DNA of 64,000 nucleotides. It comes from Chamaecyparis obtusa. Taxonomy: Eukaryota > Streptophyta > Pinopsida > Cupressales > Cupressaceae. The notes below the pieces were generated by a model, which was not told the DNA's origin, ran no database searches, and saw only the letters and a program-made list of their open reading frames with translations. This document shows positions 11,201 to 22,123 of the stretch, piece by piece; the stretch's first letter is position 1; every line of letters starts with the position of its first letter. Location of the stretch: the NCBI GenBank assembly GCA_027943335.1, contig BSBK01004080.1, positions 124,001 through 188,000 of the forward strand, in the 5' to 3' direction. The translations under genes and the position numbers were made by a program.

Positions 11201-11973
11201 AGGGGGCATAAATCAAAAGTAATTGATAGATGCGGATGTAAGATCTGGATCACCATATACATCAGGTGCTCTGGCATTTTCTCATTTGCATCTTCCCCAA
11301 AAACCTGACATAATGACCAATAGGCACCTCTTGCTAGTACATCAAAATACTCTATTTTGAATGGCTTCTGAGCACCTAGTCCTATAACAATGGTCATTCT
11401 TATTTGAGTGCAGAAATCTTTTATAGGACCAATTCTAAGGAGATGTCTCTGTGCATCATACACCTCTCTCAATTATTTAAAATCAATCAGTTCCAGGTTA
11501 GGAGAGGGGTCACTTAGTTTAAAAACTATTCTGATTTCCTTAGCAGAGACTATCAATAGCTTTTTCCCTCTAACACCCCTAATCTCTTTATTAATAGGGT
11601 CATAGTTTTTTGCAACTTCAGTCATTAGGTCTACATCTAAAAAGATACTGGGTACCACAAGCTTGCCTATATCATTTTCCCATACATTACAGGCGGGAAC
11701 AAGGGTATTTCTCTGGCTGAAACCTACTGTAAACAATGTTAGCCCAGTGAAGTCAAAAGTGCCACTCACATTGAGAAAAATGATCTTAGCATCTGTGATA
11801 TAATTTCCTGTATCATACAACCCATCTGCCACTTTTACCCTAGGTTCCTTTGGTGTTAGCTGTTTGACCTCTGCCAAATTTACTGTTGAACTGGGAAAAA
11901 TTTGCAATAAATCCTCATGCAGACCCCTCTTAAGATAATCAGTTTCACCGAAAAGATCTTTCCTAGGTGGCAT
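8261..11973 (-). pseudogene. LTR-encoded protein of unknown function, left copy (about 1,230 codons, decayed)
   Basis: A chain of aligned open segments on the minus strand starts MPPRK (11973) and ends at TAA (8261-8263). I do not recognise the family. The first half looks globular (FTGLTLFTVGFSQRN and FDVLARGAYWSLCQVF). Mid-protein there is a charged linker with a nuclear-signal-like PPTKKQR. Around 9.3-9.1 kb a clear heptad coiled coil contains EKVVEREVKVKEEIIRKF, followed by a Ser/Pro-rich linker and a helical C-terminus. Stops (for example after 11473 and 8876) and a frame change near 11225 break it. The frame change is shared with the other LTR, so it predates insertion or is a recoding site. 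It lies on the same strand as gag-pol. Confidence 0.72.
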
Positions 11974-12341
11974 TTCTAGGGCTTCAATTTACGTATATTG
12001 AGTGCAAAAGAACATAGTAGCAAAGCAATACTTCTTAACAGAACAAGCAAGTGCAGGAAGAACCAACCTTTTCTTCAAAATCCCTCTGAAAACAACAATC
12101 AGTTTCTACAATTCTGCTCGCCAAGCGCTCTGCAAATTTTTATCTCCTTGTGGCTTTTCGAGGAAGCAATAGATTTTGACATACTCATAATCAATCCACA
12201 ATTATTTCAGTAATTTACTTCTTATGATATCGCCATTAATTTTTTGGGAAACAAACTGTCACTTGTTTGAACCTTTCACCCACTTCTTCCTCAATTTAAA
12301 TTTCAACTATTGATTTTTACTTGGCAAATAATCCAATGGTT

Positions 12342-13070
12342 TGTCGCATGATCACATGGCTCAAAAGAAGCTCATGCATCCATACGACAAGCCGTCATGT
12401 CAATTCCTTCATTGGCGGCAAATACCTTATAACCTTTTACTATTAAAAAAAATGTTAGTCACATGATCACAAGGGTTGAAAAAGGCTCATGCGACCATGC
12501 GACAAACCGTTAACATTTACCCGCCGTCATCTATTTCTTAAGCCCCTGGTCCCACTTTACCTTTAGTGTTAAAGACAAGCCACGATTGCAATAGCTAGCA
12601 AGTTTTCATGTAGTTTCCTTCTTTCTGAGCACTGGTATTTGCTATCATCCTCCACATCAGCAAGTCCTATCGACCAATCAAGAAAACCTTATGTAAAAAA
12701 CTGACATTGGTCCCACTATTTTTAAGCAATGAGAAACTACCAATCGTGTACACCTGTCCATGGTCCCACCTGATAATTACATTGAGCTTGATGCAAGATT
12801 GATGGTTAGTCACATTATCACATAGGTCTCTAAGATTCTATGCGATCATACGACAACCATTGGATCTTCTTTATTACTTTCACCTTTGAAGATTCCTCTG
12901 ACGTTGGTCCCACTTTCCTTTACAAATAAAAGGCTGCTACTTGTGAAATATTTGTCAACGGTCCCACTTTGTTTCTGCATTAAGCTTCTCTATAAGATCA
13001 ACGGTCAGTCGCATGATCGCATAGGTCTATAAGATTCTATGCGACTATACGACCGTCATTGGATCTTCTT
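12342..13070. repeat. Array of four long-hairpin repeats in LTR U3 (left copy)
   Basis: Four diverged units of about 65-70 bp lie at roughly 12342-12396, 12454-12517, 12805-12870 and 12999-13070. Each has a left arm like GTCGCATGATCGCATAG and a right arm like CTATGCGACTATACGAC flanking a short loop. In the last unit the two 29-base arms pair at about 21 positions, with some of the rest able to form G-U pairs. The array lies 0.4-1.1 kb inside the LTR, upstream of the LTR reading frame. Confidence 0.72.
12548..12967. promoter_or_regulatory. Cluster of five GGTCCCAC boxes in LTR U3
   Basis: GGTCCCAC occurs at 12548-12555, 12709-12716, 12762-12769, 12906-12913 and 12960-12967, interspersed with the hairpins. 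The sequence matches the class I TCP transcription-factor consensus GGNCCCAC. In the other LTR three sites are kept (near 54427, 54480 and 54626) and two are mutated. A role as an enhancer is inference. Confidence 0.4.
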
Positions 13071-13481
13071 TAAAGATACCAAGCTGAATGAAATCTAAAA
13101 AATTAGAATATAAAGTATTTAGGACTTAGGATATATCATAGCCCCTAGACTTAGGAAAAAATAAAACCGCTAGTCGTTGAGACTTTAGGAAAACTTTATG
13201 CACGTGCACTTTTGAGATTTTAAGTCACAAAAAAGGTAATGCTCAAATAGATTTAAAATAGAGTGACCTAGGGATTTTTGAAAATGGCATACATTTAGGG
13301 TTTTTCTTAGGTTTAACTCTTAATTAGGGCTCACTAGATACAGAGGAAGAAAAAATAATTTTGTAGGATCTTTTATGGGTTTTTTGTGGCAAAATTATCA
13401 CAATTTCATGAACAACTAGACACACTTCAAGTTTATAAAATTTCCACAAGACTCATGTATTGAAAATTTGAAGTGTCAACA

Positions 13482-13660
13482 GTGGCTCTGTCTGGGGATG
13501 TATGCATCTTGTGGGCATAACAAGAATTCAGAATCTCTGGGATAAGCAGACCATCTACTGAAATAAAACAACTAACCTACTCACACAACTGGAAAACAAA
13601 CACATAATTGGGAAAGGGAAACTAACTACTGGTCATGGATAATGAGAGTACCTTAAGAAA
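13482..13660 (-). other. Segment between pol end and 3' LTR, no clear polypurine tract
   Basis: On the minus strand the bases just before the 3' LTR should be a polypurine tract, but none is obvious. Instead the plus strand right after the LTR reads TGGCTCTGTCTGGGGA, which resembles a primer-binding site. Confidence 0.4.
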
Positions 13661-14960
13661 AGTACAACTTGAGGAATTATCCATGAACTGGAAATTCCAT
13701 TTCATTTCCAATCAAGTCCTTCAAAATGTATGAATCAGATCCCCATGTTTGACTGATCAAATATGGTCCCAACCAAATAGGGTCAAATTTGTTGTGTTTA
13801 CCCTTGTCTTCAAGCCTGGCATTCCACATCAGGACCAAATCATTATCTTGAAAACTTCTGACTGTAGTTTTTCTATCATACAAATTCTTATACTTGAGCT
13901 GAGATCTCAAATTTGTATCATGTGCTTCCCTCCTTGATTCATCTAGTTGTATCAGGTCCTATAATCTGATCTTCATTTCATCATCTTGATCATCATCATA
14001 CAACTGGATGAACTTGTACATTTGTAACAAATTATTTTGTGGTAACCTGGCATGGATACCATATACTAAATCAAAAGGAGCACATCCTATAGCATTCTTG
14101 ATTGTCACTCTGTCAGCCCATAGAGCTAGCTGTAGCTTTGAATCCCATGCCTTCTTGTTTGCATCTAAGACTCTCTTCAAAAATTTTATCAAGCTTTTGT
14201 TACTTGATTCAGCCTGACCATTTCCTTGAGGATGGTAGGGAGCAGAGTATGAAATCTTTATACCATATTGCAAACAAAAGATAACAAATTCTTCAGATCT
14301 GAAACACAAAGCATTGTCAACAACTAAAACTTCAGGGCATCCAAACCTTATCAGCAAATTTTGCATTAGGAAATCAATAACCACTTTACTGGTTTCTTTT
14401 TTAGTGGGAATAGCTTCCACCCACTTTGTAAAGTAGTCAGTTGCAACCAATATATAGGAATGTCCTCCACTGGATTTTTTTGGGATATCTCCTATGAAAT
14501 CCATACCCCATTTTTGAAAAGGGGTTTCCACAGTGATAGGACTTAGAGGCAAATTTCCATTGAATTTCAATTTTCCTAAAAATCTTTGACAAGCATCACA
14601 TTTTTTGACAAAAGAATGTGCATCCTTGAAAATACTAGGCCACCAAAAACCAGACCTTGGTATCTTATGTGCAGTGGTTTAAGCCATGTAATGGCCACCA
14701 CACACACCTTCATGCATTGCTTGCAACAAATCATTAGCCTTCTGAGGGTCAACACATTTAAGCAAAACACCCTGATTACTCCTCCACCACAATTCTCCTT
14801 TAATGATCACATATTTTAGAGTGTGAAATTTGACAGTCCTCCTTTTGTGGTCTTCCATATCATAAGGAAGTAAAATCTTTTGCAAGTATCCAATGACATC
14901 CTTGTACCATTCACAACAATCTAAATCATAAATGTATGGCCTTTGTTCTTCTTCAAGAGT
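13650..14960 (-). pseudogene. Tat integrase, decayed
   Basis: On the minus strand the zinc-binding region shows HEGVCGGH (near 14720) and CDACQRF (near 14590). The catalytic core has D in MDFIGDI (near 14500), D in VVDNALCF (near 14315) and E in GNGQAESSNKSL (near 14205), so the D-D-E residues survive. The C-terminal part ends with a GPYLI...FPVHG tail. TAA interrupts after YMA (about 14690) and near 13677, and TAG near 13959. Integrase inserts the cDNA into the genome. No chromodomain follows, as expected for the Tat clade. Confidence 0.85.
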
Positions 14961-14999
14961 GTTGATGTGATTAGCATCCAAATTGCTTTGGGCCATAAG

Positions 15000-16230
15000 T
15001 TTTGCTAAGCCCAATCCTCTCACTAGTTTGGTGATTTGGATATCAACATTAAACTCTTGGATTCTGTTTATCCACCTGAACCTTCTCCTTGAAACTTCTT
15101 GTTGAACCAAGATGTCTTTTACAACAGCATTGGGCACATATGCAACTACAGTTGCTCCTACCAAGTAACATCTAAAATTTTTGATAGCTTTGACCAATGC
15201 ATAGGCCTGTTTCTCATTTATATCATACTTTAACTCAACTACCTACAATGATTTACTAAAAAGGGAAATGGGCTGTTCAAAACCCTTTGAGTTCTTCTGT
15301 AACAATACTGCAACTATAGTATGATAAGAAGCAAATGAAAAGATTTGGATAGGCTTACTGAAATCTGGTGATCTTAATATAGGGGTACTTTTAATAGCCA
15401 TCTTGATATCAGAAAAATCTTGCTTTGCCTCATTACTCCATTCCACCCTTTCATTCTTCTTTAGCATTTTAGAGATGGGAACACTGATTTTAGCAAAGTT
15501 TGTAACAAACCTTCTGACAAAATTTATCTGTCCAAAGAAAGATTGGATACCTTTTACATTTTTTGGCAATGGTATCTTGTCGATTGCTGCTACTCTCTCA
15601 GGGTCAATCTTGACTCCATCCTTAGATACAATATGTCCCAAAAGCTTACCTTCTGTCACTCCAAAGGAACACTTCGTTGGGTTAAGGGAAACCCCATATT
15701 CTAGAGCTCTTACAAAGATTTTTTCCAAGTGACCACAATGCTGGTCCTTCTTTTCTGAATAAGCTATCAAATCATCTTGATAAACAACATGAAATTTGTT
15801 TATGAAATCTGCAAAGGCTACATCCATGGCTCTTTGAAAGGTAACCCTAGCATTAGTTAAATGAAAAGGCATTCTAACATATACATAAGTACCCCATGGA
15901 GTAGTGAATGCAGTTTTGAAATGTTCTGATTCTTTAACAACTACTTGATTATAACCTTAAAAACCATCCGTCATGGACATTAATTTAGATCCAGTAACCC
16001 TTTGTAACATGGATTCCATGTTTGGTAAACCATAATTGTCTTTCAAAGAATTTATGTTCAGATTTCTAAAGTCTACACACAACCTGATGTCTCCATTCTT
16101 TTTCTTACAGGGACAAGATTAGAAACCCATGCTGAATGCCTAATAGGTTGAATAATGCCTACATCACTCATCTTTTTTAATTCCTCCTGCATTTTTGGTG
16201 CCAAAGTAGGATTGACAGGTCTCAACTTCT
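15000..16230 (-). pseudogene. Tat reverse transcriptase and degenerate RNase H
   Basis: RT begins near 16230 (IIQPIRHSAWVSNLVP), with a one-base deletion near 16105. The active-site motif is VYQDDLIAYS (near 15780), followed by NPTKCSFGV and the GIQSFFGQINFVRRF thumb region. The attached RNase H (15360-15000) reads FSFASYHTIVAVL and YVPNAVVKDIL and ends LVRGLGLAKLMAQ. The usual aspartates of this domain are missing, as in Tat elements that rely on a second RNase H. Stops near 15957 and 15243 and at the start of RT show that the gene is dead. Confidence 0.87.
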
Positions 16231-16759
16231 ATCTAAAAGGTTTAGTATTTTCCTTCAAAGGAATTTCATGTTGGAACAAGTCTTCTCTATATGCCTTTAA
16301 ATCATCATAAGACCAAGAAAAGACATGTCTATACTTTCTAAGAAGACCTATCAGAGACTTTTTTATTTCAGGAGTCAAGCTTCCCCCAATATATACATTT
16401 TTTTGGGCTTCCTTTGCTCCTAAATTTATCTCCTCTACACCCTCAGGCTTGCTCAAAATCTTTTCTTGGGAAGAGCTATCATGGCTATCAAATGCTCTTT
16501 CCAACACTACCAAACCCTTTGGGACTTTATTTGTTTTCAACTGCAAGATTTCCTTGCCAAGGAGAGAGTTCTTATTATCCGATGTTTCTACATACTCACC
16601 AAAATTTATCTCTTTATCTCCAAAACTTGCATCATAATGCAACAATCTTAAAATATCTAGATCATCATTGAAAACCTACCAATTTTCATAATTATCTGGT
16701 ATGGATGGCCTAGTTTGAATCTCAATCGTAGATATCCCTGCAAAAGTGATATCCTCTAG

Positions 16760-17131
16760 TCTTAATGCAATGTTAGCCAATAAATCAGCCATTCTATTAT
16801 GGCCTCTGTCCATCCAATCAATACAGAAAGCATCAAACTATTCTATCTCATCCCAAACAACATTCCTATATTGTTTTAACCTTTGGTTTCTTGAAACATA
16901 TTTGGATCTAATCTAAGATACAACTAATTTTGAATCTCCAATAACTCTGAGATTTTTGATCTTGTTCTTTGAGGCTAATCTTAATCCTATCAGTAAAGCC
17001 TCATACTCTGCAGTATTATTTGTACAAGTAAATGACAGGGTGAAGGAAAATTTAAACATTTTTTTAGTGGGGGAAATCAACAACACACCTGCACCAGATC
17101 CCTCTTTAGAGAAAGCACCATCAAAGTACAT
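16760..17131 (-). pseudogene. Second (archaeal-type) RNase H, located before RT
   Basis: The segment reads MYFDGAFSKEGSGAG, NNTAEYEALLIGL, GDSKLVV and NRMADLLAN. These carry the four D-E-D-D catalytic residues of an active RNase H fold, unlike the RT-linked copy. It lies between protease and RT. TAG codons near 16913 and 16840 interrupt it. In Tat elements such a domain is thought to have taken over RNA removal during reverse transcription. Its place upstream of RT is a lineage character worth checking. Confidence 0.82.
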
Positions 17132-17339
17132 GGTCCAAAGATCATTTTGACTTGTTACATTTCTTTCCCCCTGATCTAACAGAGAAGGTTCATCTTCATT
17201 ATCATTACTCTATACTTGAAAGGAATTTATGTCGGTATCAAGAAAACAATTCATGTTATTATCACTAGCTTCTTCCTCAATCATGTGAGGAGTTCTAACT
17301 TCCCTGAGTACCTTAATGGTCTTACCAGTGAAATTAAAG

Positions 17340-17760
17340 GTAGCATACAATAAATCACACTAGATGCTACCTCCCATTACGACACTCCATTTTCTTGATA
17401 ACAACATTCCATATTGTGGAGGAATATCCACCACTAAAACACTCATAGTCAGTTGTTTCTCAGGACAAGCAACAAGCCTATAAGGTAAGGCTTTTATTGT
17501 TCCAATTACTAGTACCTCCCTTGAGTCCATTTCTTGGCATCTCCCATGAGGAGTATCAACCTACAATCCCATTGATCTCATAATTTTAGCAGGCATGACA
17601 GTATTTGATGCTCCTAAGTCAATCATGCAAATTTTCAACATTTTATCATTTATGACTAATGTTAGGAAAAAAGGATCAACAGCTCCCACAAAGGTGTTTA
17701 CAAAATTGGTGTCCAAATAGATCCGAGGAATTTTTGAAATAATTTCTTTAGTATCCTTCT
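17340..17760 (-). pseudogene. Tat protease, decayed
   Basis: The minus strand encodes KICMIDLGASNTVMPAKIM (active site near 17610-17640), in which D-L-G-A stands for the retropepsin D-S/T-G-A; this form is also seen in other plant Ty3 proteases. Downstream is PPQYGMLLSRKW, the second conserved block. TAGs near 17560 and 17360 break the frame. It would release gag and pol products from the polyprotein. Confidence 0.75.
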
Positions 17761-17769
17761 TTTTAGTTG

Positions 17770-20602
17770 GACCTTGATCCTTTATTCTAGTATTTATTGT
17801 TTCCTAGATGTCTGTAGTTTGAACACCATTTATCCATGTGAGGGCTTTCTCTTTGCATTCATTTATCCTCATCATCTCCAATAAAGGTACTTTTACTGTG
17901 ATCTAAGATAGTAGTTGATTCATGTCAATAGGTGCATAATTTAAAATAGATAAGTCTACCTTGCCTTTTGGAGTATCCTTGACTTCAGGTTGCATGGTTG
18001 TACCCAATTGTTCCTTATCCTTTGATTTATTTTCAGGTTGGGAATTTGGGGTAGTAACCATTGGAGTTTTAGGCTTGATCTTAAAAAACTTGATTGGTTC
18101 AGCAGGCTTTTTAGTGCCCTTTTGCTTTAATTTCTTGGCATCATCAGCAGCCTTATTTTTTGTGGCAGACTACTTTTCATCTTCTTTATCCCATTTGATA
18201 AAAACACCTGCTAGTTTACCAAATGTTTTGTCAATAGTCCTATTTCTAAGGACATAATTACTCTTGGCCTGTGTCACCATATCAGCAGTGAGCTGGGCTA
18301 TTTCTTCATTCAAGGGTCTGCTTAATACAATAGGTTCTTCAACTTGTTCAGAATTGTTATTTATATCTTCAGTTTCTTCCTCTTCTTCATCGGAAAAAAC
18401 TTGTTGATGGTAAGCCTCTCCTCTATTCTGAGAATGATTTACATCCTAATTTTCACTTTCTTCATTAGAGTCAACCTCTTCAAAAAATTTAGGAAAGGTC
18501 ATTCCACAACCTCTGTCATCATATGATTCATCTTCCTCTTCTTCTTGTTCATTACTTTCAGACATATTTTGAGAAATCACACAATAATCTAAATCATGAG
18601 GGGATTGGCACACAGTGCACCGTGGAATTTCACCAGTCATATTGACTGAATGCTTTTGCAAGGGGTCAGTGGTTCTATCATTTGGCCTCATATCCTTCTT
18701 TTCTGGGAAAATAGGCTTTCCATCCTTCCACTGTGTATTGTAAGGATAGTTCTGCATCTTAGGCTACCTATTGAAATTATTTGGAGGAGGTCTATCATTT
18801 CCCTGAAACTTACTTTTACTTTCCCCTAGTTTTAGATCCTTTAAGGCATTAAGGATCTACTTGAGGCTATCATCTTCCCTAGGTTTTACATTTGTAGGTT
18901 TATCAACTTCTTTCTTTCCAAACCTAGAGGTTTTAGGATCCTCTCTTCTTCGTAGTTTTCCAGATACCCTCCTATTGCTCTCAATGTTTACCGCAAATAT
19001 TTGAGCTTCTCTGATAGTTCTAGGGTTCTTATCCCTACGAAGATATCCCATCTTGGCATCAAAAGCATTTAGATATGTTGCTAGACATACCTTTTCATCC
19101 AATCTCATGACTTGGAAGAGTTTGTGCATTGCCTTTTGAAACCTCACATTGAATTCTAGGACTTCCTCATTCTAGTTTTTCTTTATATTGTTAAATTCAT
19201 TTAACATAAAACCCTCATTAGTCTTATCACTGTACTGAGCTTTAAAACAACTTATAAAATCATCCCAAGAACCAATACAATCATAAGGAAGCCCTCTGAA
19301 CCAGTCTCTTGCATCTTTAGTTAAAGATTGAACAAACAATTTCATGATGACATCTTCATATTCTATTTCATAGTCATCAATCATATCAATAAAGTTCTTT
19401 AGATTCTCTTCAAAGGAAACAACATTATTTCTAGTAAACTTAGGTAATTTCTCTCTAATCTTTGTAGGAATCAAATTAGGATAACCAACAATATTGTTAA
19501 AGAGAAGCTGTATGTACCTTTCAATGTGAATTGTTCCTCTTTGTAATGAAGCATCTGTTTGAGAGGTGGAAGCTTTGTTATTTGTTGCATTAGCAACATT
19601 TGCAGTAGTCACTGGTGTGACAATGGCACCCTGGGTAGTATAATTTCCAACATTAACATTAGATGTCATCACAGGGTTAGTTGGAATTGAAGGAGTAAAA
19701 GACTATCTAAGAAAATCAACTTTCTTTTTCATTTCCAAAGTAGTAGCCTCAATTTGTGCCTTCTCTAATTCTTTAGCAATAACCTCTTATTCTCTTCTAG
19801 CCCTTTCTAAATCATTTTCCAATTTGGACAAAGGATCTATTGGGATCTTGTCATTTTTAGGCTCATTTATTGTGATCCCTTTTGAGATCTATTTTCCCTT
19901 ATCCTTAGGCTTCCTAACTTTAGCAATGGGTCGGACAATAGGTTGTTCACCAACCTCCTTGGGGGCTTCTACAAAATTTATGGCCTTCAAGGTCATCAAC
20001 TATCTTTTGAGCTGATCTGCCCTAATTTGGGCCTGTCTTATTTCAGTTTCCTTTTCAGCTTCTCTTTCCTTCCTAATTGCAATTTGTTCCTGGATACGTC
20101 TTTCTAAATTGTAGACTTCTTCAAAAATATCCTCTGAATCTAGAAGAGTAGTATCAGATGGTGAATTTTCAGACGTAGAATCTCCTTGCTAATTTCTAGG
20201 ATTTTTAGGACTTTCAGAAGGAGAAGTTCCCTGGGTTGGGGGATCATTTCTTCCTTCCAGGCCCCTGCTCTTACTTCTTGACCTTCTGACTTCCTTTTGA
20301 GATTCTACATCTGGGTTCATCTTTTTCTTATGATGAACTTCATCATTTTTATGAAAATAAAAATCCTCATATGATCCTAAACCCAAATCAACTACCTCTT
20401 CATACTCAGAGGTATTTTCTTCTTGGTCTTGAGTGAATTTGTGATTTATTTTGATATCTTTCTTCTGTCTCCATGCCTAAGACATATCACCACTATCCTG
20501 ATTTCTTCTAGGTAAATTAGTCCTAGAAGTGCTTGGAAGTTCACCTTCTAATCTACTTTTTGGATGGTCCTTCCTCCAAGCCCTAGTATTTCTTTGACTC
20601 AT
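17770..20602 (-). pseudogene. Tat gag region, decayed
   Basis: The likely start is the ATG at 20602, about 390 nt after the primer-binding site. The N-terminal part is charged and repetitive (helical, rich in Arg, Glu and Lys). The conserved gag core is at 19530-19180 (LPKFTRNNVVSFEENLKNF, TKDARDWFRGLPYD, SWDDFISCFKAQYS). A zinc knuckle reads CTVCQSPHDLDYC near 18600-18640, followed by an acidic stretch and a Lys/Pro-rich linker to protease. More than ten in-frame TAGs interrupt it. The same frame runs on into protease. Confidence 0.83.
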
Positions 20603-20975
20603 AATTGCAAGTATGTGAAACAATTTCTTGTTTCCGTATTATCTTTACTCAGCACTACTGCAGAGACTTTCAGAGTCACCACCAACACAAGTTGGGAAAT
20701 ATTTTCACACACTTAATAAATCAAAGTATTTAAAATTTATCAAGTAATCAAAACAAAGATTACTATAAACAAATGCAAAGCTACAAGAGATTTTCAAGTT
20801 CTGACCAAATCCAAAGCTTGCAAATATTTCTTTGTTTTCCAATGGTGCTTTACTGGTTCTAACAAATAAGAAGGCCAGGAGTCTAGCTCAACTTGTACAT
20901 GCATTATTTGATATTCAAATTTACATTACCAAAGATCTTAAAATTCAAACTTATCATAGTATTTCAATCCCTATT

Positions 20976-20992
20976 CCCCAGTAGAGTCACCA
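20976..20992 (-). other. Primer-binding site
   Basis: On the minus strand TGGTGACTCTACTGGGG starts 3 nt after the 5' LTR end. The TGG start pairs with the CCA end of a tRNA. The cognate tRNA was not determined. Confidence 0.72.
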
Positions 20993-22123
20993 TTTTGTTG
21001 GTTCCCAAAATGGACTTTATGCTCTAACAGGTAACAAATACATCTACAGATTTTGAGGATTGGTTAGATCCAAATATTTAGCTCTAGAGATGATTGGACC
21101 AACTATAGGGACAAGACTGCCCTCTACACTTCTGGCTCTACAAAACCAAGGAGGGTGCTCCTAATCCAGTAAAACAATACTTATCTCACTAATCACTGAC
21201 TGGATTTAAATGTAACAGATGACTGATAAGATAAACTTAAAATGATGACCATTCATTCATGGATTTTTCACTATCACTAGGTGGTAATTTATTCTGCAAA
21301 TCACTAAACTTCAAAGAATTTCAACAATTTTATGCTTTAAGATGGAAATACTAGTAGAATCCTTTTAAACACTTATCTCTATGAGAAGAACTTCACTGTC
21401 AGCCAGTGTCTTATCCATTGGGCTACACCTCCACTGCAAGACTATTATACATGAACAAATATACTAAAATTTGAAAGATTTATTCCCCTTTGAAAATACT
21501 AATCACCCTGTGGTGGATTTTATCAAAGGTCCCTAGATTCACACTACTTATTGATGCATCCTTAACCAAAAATTTAAAGAATTTATGTCACATTCAAAGC
21601 TTATTTAATCTGATCCTAGATCAGAGCTAAGAAATATAGACATACACACAGAGATCATCTATGCAATGAATTGGAACAATTCATAACTCAAACATAAATA
21701 CTCAAGGAGAGATATAAATCCTGGATTTTATTCAAATGCTATATTATATCATGCTCACAAAATGCTTTACAGTATAACCTTCTAAATATAACTTGAACCA
21801 GAAAATATTGTGCTTCTATAGAAATAATGTCTAAAAATGGTCTATGATATCCCAGACTCAAGAAACTTATCAGTAAAATTGATCAAGTTCTCGGTCCCAT
21901 TTCACTGATCTTGGTAATCCTTTTATAGAATAAGGATTGCAAACAAGCTTCGAATCCTCGTAGAAAAGACAAGAGAGAAGTCCTCAGATAAGACAAAAAA
22001 TGAAAATAAAAACTTTCTTGTTACAAAACTTTGAGATGGATCGTAAAGATGAGCGTCAAAATCTAGTAGCAGGTTCCAAGGTCAGTTCAAAATTTTCTAA
22101 GTGTTACATCCATGCTTACTTCT

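Larger units (their letters stand above)
7133..13481 (-). repeat. 3' LTR (left copy), 6,349 bp
   Basis: On the minus strand the LTR runs from TGTTGAC (13481) to CCAACA (7133). Order on that strand: about 1.5 kb of U3 with hairpin repeats and GGTCCCAC boxes, a long decayed frame (11973-8261), about 0.7 kb without features, a tRNA-like module, and the end. An LTR of this size that codes along most of its length is unusual. Confidence 0.9.

Noticed and set aside
7133..13481. Reading the repeat as a separate complete element in tandem instead of an LTR
   Set aside because: Terminal TGTTG...CAACA, the adjacent primer site at 20992 and the outer 5-bp duplications fit a single element, and no shorter direct repeat was seen inside.
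13650..20602. Reassigned genetic code (TAG read as Gln)
   Set aside because: Neighbouring genes end with normal stops and other stops and frameshifts are present; decay of CAG codons explains the pattern better.
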